Shown here one piece after another: positions 61,024 to 64,000 of a stretch of DNA of 64,000 nt. The stretch's first letter is position 1. The number at the start of each line of letters is the position of its first letter. The stretch lies in contig CAVAPB010000014.1 of NCBI GenBank assembly GCA_963590415.1, positions 1-64,000 of the forward strand, given 5' to 3'. The translations under genes and the position numbers were made by a program. The notes beneath the pieces are model-generated. The model saw only the letters and a list, made by a program, of their open reading frames with translations, did no database searches and was not told the DNA's origin. This DNA comes from Fimenecus sp963590415 (GTDB lineage Bacteria > Bacillota > Clostridia > Oscillospirales > Acutalibacteraceae).

Positions 61024-61855
61024 AACTGTATGCATAGACCCCGGACACTACACGGGGTATAATCAGTATCCGGCGGCAAAAGGATATTATGAGGGCAATC
61101 AGATGTGGGCTCTCGCAAATCATCTCAAGACTGTTCTCGAGAGGTGCGGCATAAGGGTAGTTATGACAAAATCTGCCCTCGGGGAAAACCCCGGGCTTAC
61201 CACAAGAGGAGCTACGGCAGGAAAAAACGGAGCAAGTCTTTTTGTTAGCCTGCACTCAAACGCTGTTTCAAATGCGGTTAACGACAATGTAACAGGCGTT
61301 GAGGCTTATTATTCCATTTTCAACGGCAACGGTAAGAATTTCGCCGATAAGCTTTGCTCGTCTGTTGCAGCCACGATGTCAACAAATAACAGGGGTGCAA
61401 AGACACGGAAGGGCTCGGGCAACTGGGACTATTATTCCGTTATCAAGGGCGCGGTTGATTCAGGTTGCAAGGAAGCATATCTCATTGAGCACGGCTTCCA
61501 CACCTCGCATAAAGACGCCTCATTCTTAATCGTTGACGGAAACCTTAAAAGGATTGCCGAGGCAGAGGGCAAGGTCATTTGTGAGCACCTCGGAATTCCC
61601 TTTGTTTCGGAGTCTGTTCCGACACAGGCAGGAACGACCACGGGCAACAGTTTTCTTGTCAAGGTAATCGATAAGAACCTTAACATACGAAGCGGTCCTT
61701 CCACTTCGTACGGCATCGTCGGTCAGATAAGAGACAAGGGCATATATACGATTGTCGAGACCAGGGGAACGGTCGGAAAAGCAGGCTCTTGGGGTAAGCT
61801 TAAAAGCGGCGCAGGCTGGATAAGTCTTAATAAGTGTTTTGTTAAGCGTGTGTAA
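61016..61855 (+). CDS. N-acetylmuramoyl-L-alanine amidase (endolysin)
   Basis: The 279-residue enzyme has an Amidase_3 domain: zinc ligands in CIDPGH (H11), YEGNQMW (Glu) and SLHSNA (His), and the catalytic Glu in LIEHGFH (about 162-168). A C-terminal SH3b-like wall-binding domain (NLNIRSGPSTSYGIVGQIRD) follows. It cuts the amide bond between MurNAc and the stem peptide. SD GGAGGCGGAG lies inside the holin gene. Confidence 0.93.
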   Translation: MSKTVCIDPGHYTGYNQYPAAKGYYEGNQMWALANHLKTVLERCGIRVVMTKSALGENPGLTTRGATAGKNGASLFVSLHSNAVSNAVNDNVTGVEAYYSIFNGNGKNFADKLCSSVAATMSTNNRGAKTRKGSGNWDYYSVIKGAVDSGCKEAYLIEHGFHTSHKDASFLIVDGNLKRIAEAEGKVICEHLGIPFVSESVPTQAGTTTGNSFLVKVIDKNLNIRSGPSTSYGIVGQIRDKGIYTIVETRGTVGKAGSWGKLKSGAGWISLNKCFVKRV

Positions 61856-61879
61856 ACGATAATGGTATCAAAAATGTAA

Positions 61880-61923
61880 AAGCAAACCCGTCGGTTTATT
61901 ATTGCCGACGGGCTTGCTTTTTG
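61880..61923 (+). terminator. Late operon terminator
   Basis: AGCAAACCCGTCGG pairs with CCGACGGGCTTGCT around an AT loop (one mismatch), followed by TTTTT. It lies 25 bp after the amidase stop and 70 bp from attR, ending the late transcript before host DNA. Confidence 0.88.
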
Positions 61924-61991
61924 TCTATATATAATAGTATAGAAATATAAGGCGATATAGTGCGTGTGTAATTATAACAAACTGCCATAAA

Positions 61992-61997
61992 GACCTC
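61992..61997. other. attR core of the prophage
   Basis: GACCTC on the + strand (GAGGTC in the cotJC sense). To its right is the host cotJC 5' part (TACG precedes the core in the sense strand), and to its left is phage DNA. It matches attL exactly over six bases. Confidence 0.85.
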
Positions 61998-62085
61998 CGT
62001 ATTGCGATATTATAATTTGTGCATACTTAGGGTTGGGGTTCTTTATATTTACGGGGTACTGTAACTTTTTCTCATATTGAAACAT
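61992..62085 (-). pseudogene. cotJC: cotJC 5' part, cut off by the prophage
   Basis: On the minus strand an ATG at 62085 overlaps the cotJB stop (TGATG) and encodes 31 residues, MFQYEKKLQYPVN then IKNPNPKYAQIII and SQYGG. This is the usual N-terminus of CotJC, which continues PDGELGAS in intact genes. Here it runs into phage sequence after GGAGGT. The remainder is at 33947-33427. Joining at GAGGTC gives CAA TAC GGA GGT CCC GAC, in frame. Confidence 0.9.
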
Positions 62086-62336
62086 CAGCAATCACACTCC
62101 TTGGTTACATCCCACGGCCACGGGTCTTTAAGCCATTCTTCGCCGTCGGCAGGCCGAGTTATAGGTCCGTACTGAGCCTCGAATTCTTTGAGCATGGATT
62201 TATAAGCTGCCGTATATTCCTTGTATCTCTTTTTTGCCTCTTTGTCACCCGGGTGCGTGTCGAGGTATATATGAAGCTCCCACGCCGCAAACTGCACCGA
62301 GGAAAGGCGAAGTAGCTCCGATTCTCTGTTGCTCAT
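62085..62336 (-). CDS. cotJB: Spore coat protein CotJB
   Basis: The 83-residue protein matches CotJB: SSVQFAAWELHIYLDTHPGD (about 12-31), EAQYGPIT, and the final DPWPWD block. CotJ proteins are made in the mother cell and are part of the inner coat of spores. The start at 62336 overlaps the cotJA stop (ATGA) and has GGGAGG nine bases upstream; the ATG at 62342 is too close. Confidence 0.93.
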   Translation of the reverse strand: MSNRESELLRLSSVQFAAWELHIYLDTHPGDKEAKKRYKEYTAAYKSMLKEFEAQYGPITRPADGEEWLKDPWPWDVTKECDC

Positions 62337-62563
62337 ATGCATTTACCTCCCAAAAACGGCTTGTTAAGGTCGGAAAATGCCGTTCCGTACTTCAGTGCCG
62401 CTTCCGGCTTATACATTGTCGTATCAGTCTGAAACGGCACATAAGCCATTGCCGTAACGACTGTGTCGGGCAGCGCTGAAGTGCCGTAATATGAATCTGT
62501 GCTGCAAATACTTATTTCACAGCTGTCATTTTCGGTAATTTTGCATTTTTCTTTTATATCCAA
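62333..62563 (-). CDS. cotJA: Spore coat associated protein CotJA
   Basis: The 76-residue protein ends with the CotJA signature: TAMAYVPFQTDTTMYKPEAA, then GTAFSDLNKPFLGG. The start is a TTG at 62563 with AAGGAG eight bases upstream. It is the first gene of the cotJABC operon; the third gene is split. Confidence 0.9.
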   Translation of the reverse strand: MDIKEKCKITENDSCEISICSTDSYYGTSALPDTVVTAMAYVPFQTDTTMYKPEAALKYGTAFSDLNKPFLGGKCI

Positions 62564-62599
62564 TGTAAGCTCTCCTTGTTGTTTTTTGCTCCCCGTTTT

Positions 62600-62625
62600 A
62601 TTATATGGCTCGTTACGGTAAAATG
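62600..62625 (-). promoter_or_regulatory. Possible sigma-E-like promoter of cotJ
   Basis: On the minus strand, a CATATAAT (62607-62600) resembles the sigma-E -10 CATACANT, with CATTTT 12 bases further upstream (62625-62620) as a weak -35. Spacing is slightly short. cotJ operons are sigma-E controlled in Bacillus. Confidence 0.3.
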
Positions 62626-62670
62626 TTAGGCTTTGGGTCGGATTTTACAGGGCTTACTTTGCGCTATTTG

Positions 62671-62699
62671 TTGACAATCGGCGAAAAATAGCGTATATT
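62671..62699 (+). promoter_or_regulatory. Sigma-A promoter of the sugar transferase gene
   Basis: A consensus -35 TTGACA (62671-62676), a 17-bp spacer and a -10 TATATT (62694-62699), 41 bp upstream of the start codon. Confidence 0.82.
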
Positions 62700-62739
62700 T
62701 ATCTCACTGTAAATTTATAAATATGTTTCGGAGCGTATT

Positions 62740-64000
62740 ATGAATAGATTGAAAAAGTTCACAAGCTTGATTGTAATGCTTTTGAAGTTTACTCTGTTTT
62801 TTATATTGTTTGCAATTTTCTTTTTGCTTTTCGGAATAAACAACGCATGGCTTCTCCATGTTTCGAGAACCGCCGCCGTAACAATGTTTACCTTTGTTGT
62901 TTTGGGACTTGCGTCAATGTCGATTTTCGGCGGATACAGCATAGGTATTTACAAGAGCAAGCCGATAATCAGCTCGCTTTCACTTGCGACATTTTTTACC
63001 GACATTATCACATATTTGCAGTTGTGCATCATGAACACGAACTCAGCTAACAACCAGACCTTTAAGCTTGAGGACTTGGATATACTGCTTATTGTTTATG
63101 TGCTCCAGCTTATAATGATAATAGCATTTGCGTATTTCGGAAATCATGTTTATTTCACAATAAATTCTCCCGAAAAATGCTGCGTCATCACAACTTCAAA
63201 ATATGCTTTGAACAATGTCGTTCCGAAAATATTGAAGTATAAAAAGCAGTATAATATTACCGATATGATACTGTTCACTTCGCCCGATATGTACGATATT
63301 ATCAACCGCTGCGACACTGTGTTCGTCTATGATGTTCCCGTGCCGTCCCGCACCACGATAATCGAGTATTGTTACGCAAACAACAAGAACATTTATTATA
63401 ATTTTGAGATGTGCGACATAGTTGCATTAAGGGGAAGAACGACTGTTTTGGACGACAAGCCGCTTTATGCTTCTCAGGTCAAAGGACTTACCGAGGAACA
63501 GAAGTTCTTTAAGCGCCTGCTTGATGTTTTCGGCTCATTCTGCGGACTTATTGTGCTCTCTCCGCTTTTCCTTATATGCGCGATACTTATTAAAGCAGAG
63601 GACGGCGGCAAGGTCTTTTTCAAGCAGAAGAGGGCAACGCTCAACGGTAAAATTTTTTATGTTTATAAATTTAGAACAATGAAAGAAAAGGACGCCGTCA
63701 ATCGCTCCGTCACAAGCGACGATGACCGTATTACAAAGGTTGGTAGGCTTTTGCGTAAATTCCGAATTGACGAGCTGCCGCAGCTTATAAACATTCTCAA
63801 GGGCGAAATGAGCATTGTCGGACCCCGACCCGAGATGGTTGAAAATGTTGACCAGTACACCGATATGCTTTCCGAATTCAGCTACCGTTTGAGGGTTAAG
63901 GCGGGACTTACGGGTCATGCGCAGATTGCGGGCAAATACAACACCTCTCCCAAGGACAAGCTTGTGCTTGACCTTATGTATATCGAAAAATACAGCCTTT
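62740..64000 (+). CDS. Bacterial sugar transferase (undecaprenyl-phosphate sugar phosphotransferase), partial
   Basis: The ORF starts at ATG 62740 after GGAG and runs off the window (420 codons visible). It has four predicted N-terminal TM helices (LLKFTLFFILFAIFFLLFG first), a middle domain (about 140-240), then a C-terminal catalytic domain with a TM entry (RLLDVFGSFCGLIVLSPLFL), VFFKQKRATLNGKIF, YKFRTM, RKFRIDELPQLINI and MSIVGPRPE. It transfers a sugar phosphate to undecaprenyl phosphate, starting exopolysaccharide or capsule repeat synthesis. Confidence 0.93.
   Translation, partial: MNRLKKFTSLIVMLLKFTLFFILFAIFFLLFGINNAWLLHVSRTAAVTMFTFVVLGLASMSIFGGYSIGIYKSKPIISSLSLATFFTDIITYLQLCIMNTNSANNQTFKLEDLDILLIVYVLQLIMIIAFAYFGNHVYFTINSPEKCCVITTSKYALNNVVPKILKYKKQYNITDMILFTSPDMYDIINRCDTVFVYDVPVPSRTTIIEYCYANNKNIYYNFEMCDIVALRGRTTVLDDKPLYASQVKGLTEEQKFFKRLLDVFGSFCGLIVLSPLFLICAILIKAEDGGKVFFKQKRATLNGKIFYVYKFRTMKEKDAVNRSVTSDDDRITKVGRLLRKFRIDELPQLINILKGEMSIVGPRPEMVENVDQYTDMLSEFSYRLRVKAGLTGHAQIAGKYNTSPKDKLVLDLMYIEKYSL

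Larger units (their letters stand above)
33942..61997. mobile_element. Siphovirus prophage inserted in cotJC, 28.05 kb
   Basis: The element is bounded by the shared core GAGGTC and carries a full temperate siphophage gene order: serine recombinase, switch region, early and replication genes, HNH-TerS-TerL, portal, protease, capsid, connectors, tail, tape measure, Dit, Tal, fibre, holin and amidase. All structural genes are open, and only one small early gene is frameshifted, so the phage may be functional. The recombinase is at the attL end. Genes right of 37.2 kb are all on the + strand. Confidence 0.93.

Noticed and set aside
33942..61997. tRNA gene as integration site
   Set aside because: No tRNA-like sequence at either end; the insertion is inside cotJC.
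62234..62479. ORF on the + strand across cotJA/cotJB
   Set aside because: It is antisense to well-supported cotJ genes and has no SD.
1..64000. CRISPR array
   Set aside because: No series of regularly spaced direct repeats was seen.

Overview
The window looks like a chromosomal segment of a spore-forming, gut-type Clostridia, most plausibly Oscillospirales/Ruminococcaceae. This is an inference from a moderate GC content, strong Shine-Dalgarno sites with ATG, GTG and TTG starts, a GTP-type PEP carboxykinase, NADP-type glutamate dehydrogenase, split transketolase, SepF/DivIVA division genes and a cotJABC spore coat operon. No species is claimed.

Layout. Bases 1-49 are the 3' end of a 23S rRNA gene, followed by a terminator and no visible 5S gene. 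From 265 to about 8.2 kb lie an NYN/LOTUS RNA-binding protein, a lipoprotein gene broken by one stop codon, and a six-gene cassette. The cassette holds a secreted 155-residue protein, an ABC ATPase, two FtsX-like permeases and two paralogous two-TM extracytoplasmic proteins. From 8.3 to 20 kb are gdhA, tsaD, pckG, a phosphoesterase, an intergenic block of nested inverted repeats, an oxidoreductase, an SCP2 protein, an alpha/beta hydrolase and miaB. From 19.8 to 33.4 kb a long co-directional run holds a YlbF protein, mutS, mutL, miaA, an HlyD-like protein, yggS, sepF, divIVA, lspA, an rluD-type gene, a HAD phosphatase and the two transketolase subunits.

Bases 33942-61997 are an apparently complete 28.05-kb siphovirus prophage. 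In order it has a large serine recombinase, a zinc-ribbon membrane protein, a repressor/Cro switch with a four-site operator array and a consensus LexA box, small early genes, an HUH Rep-like protein, a PcfK/PcfJ pair, HNH-TerS-TerL, portal, protease, capsid, connectors, tail, tape measure, Dit, Tal, BppU-like fibre, holin and amidase.

The main discovery is where the prophage sits. It splits cotJC, the manganese-catalase-like coat gene of cotJABC. The first 31 codons follow cotJB at the right end (62085 down to about 61992) and the remaining 171 codons lie at the left end (33942 down to 33427). Both junctions share the 6-bp core GAGGTC. Joining them at that core restores an exact in-frame CotJC of about 202 residues. 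This is the architecture of developmentally excised elements such as skin (sigK) and SP-beta (spsM), so mother-cell excision may rebuild a coat enzyme. The window ends inside a bacterial sugar transferase gene with a near-consensus sigma-A promoter.
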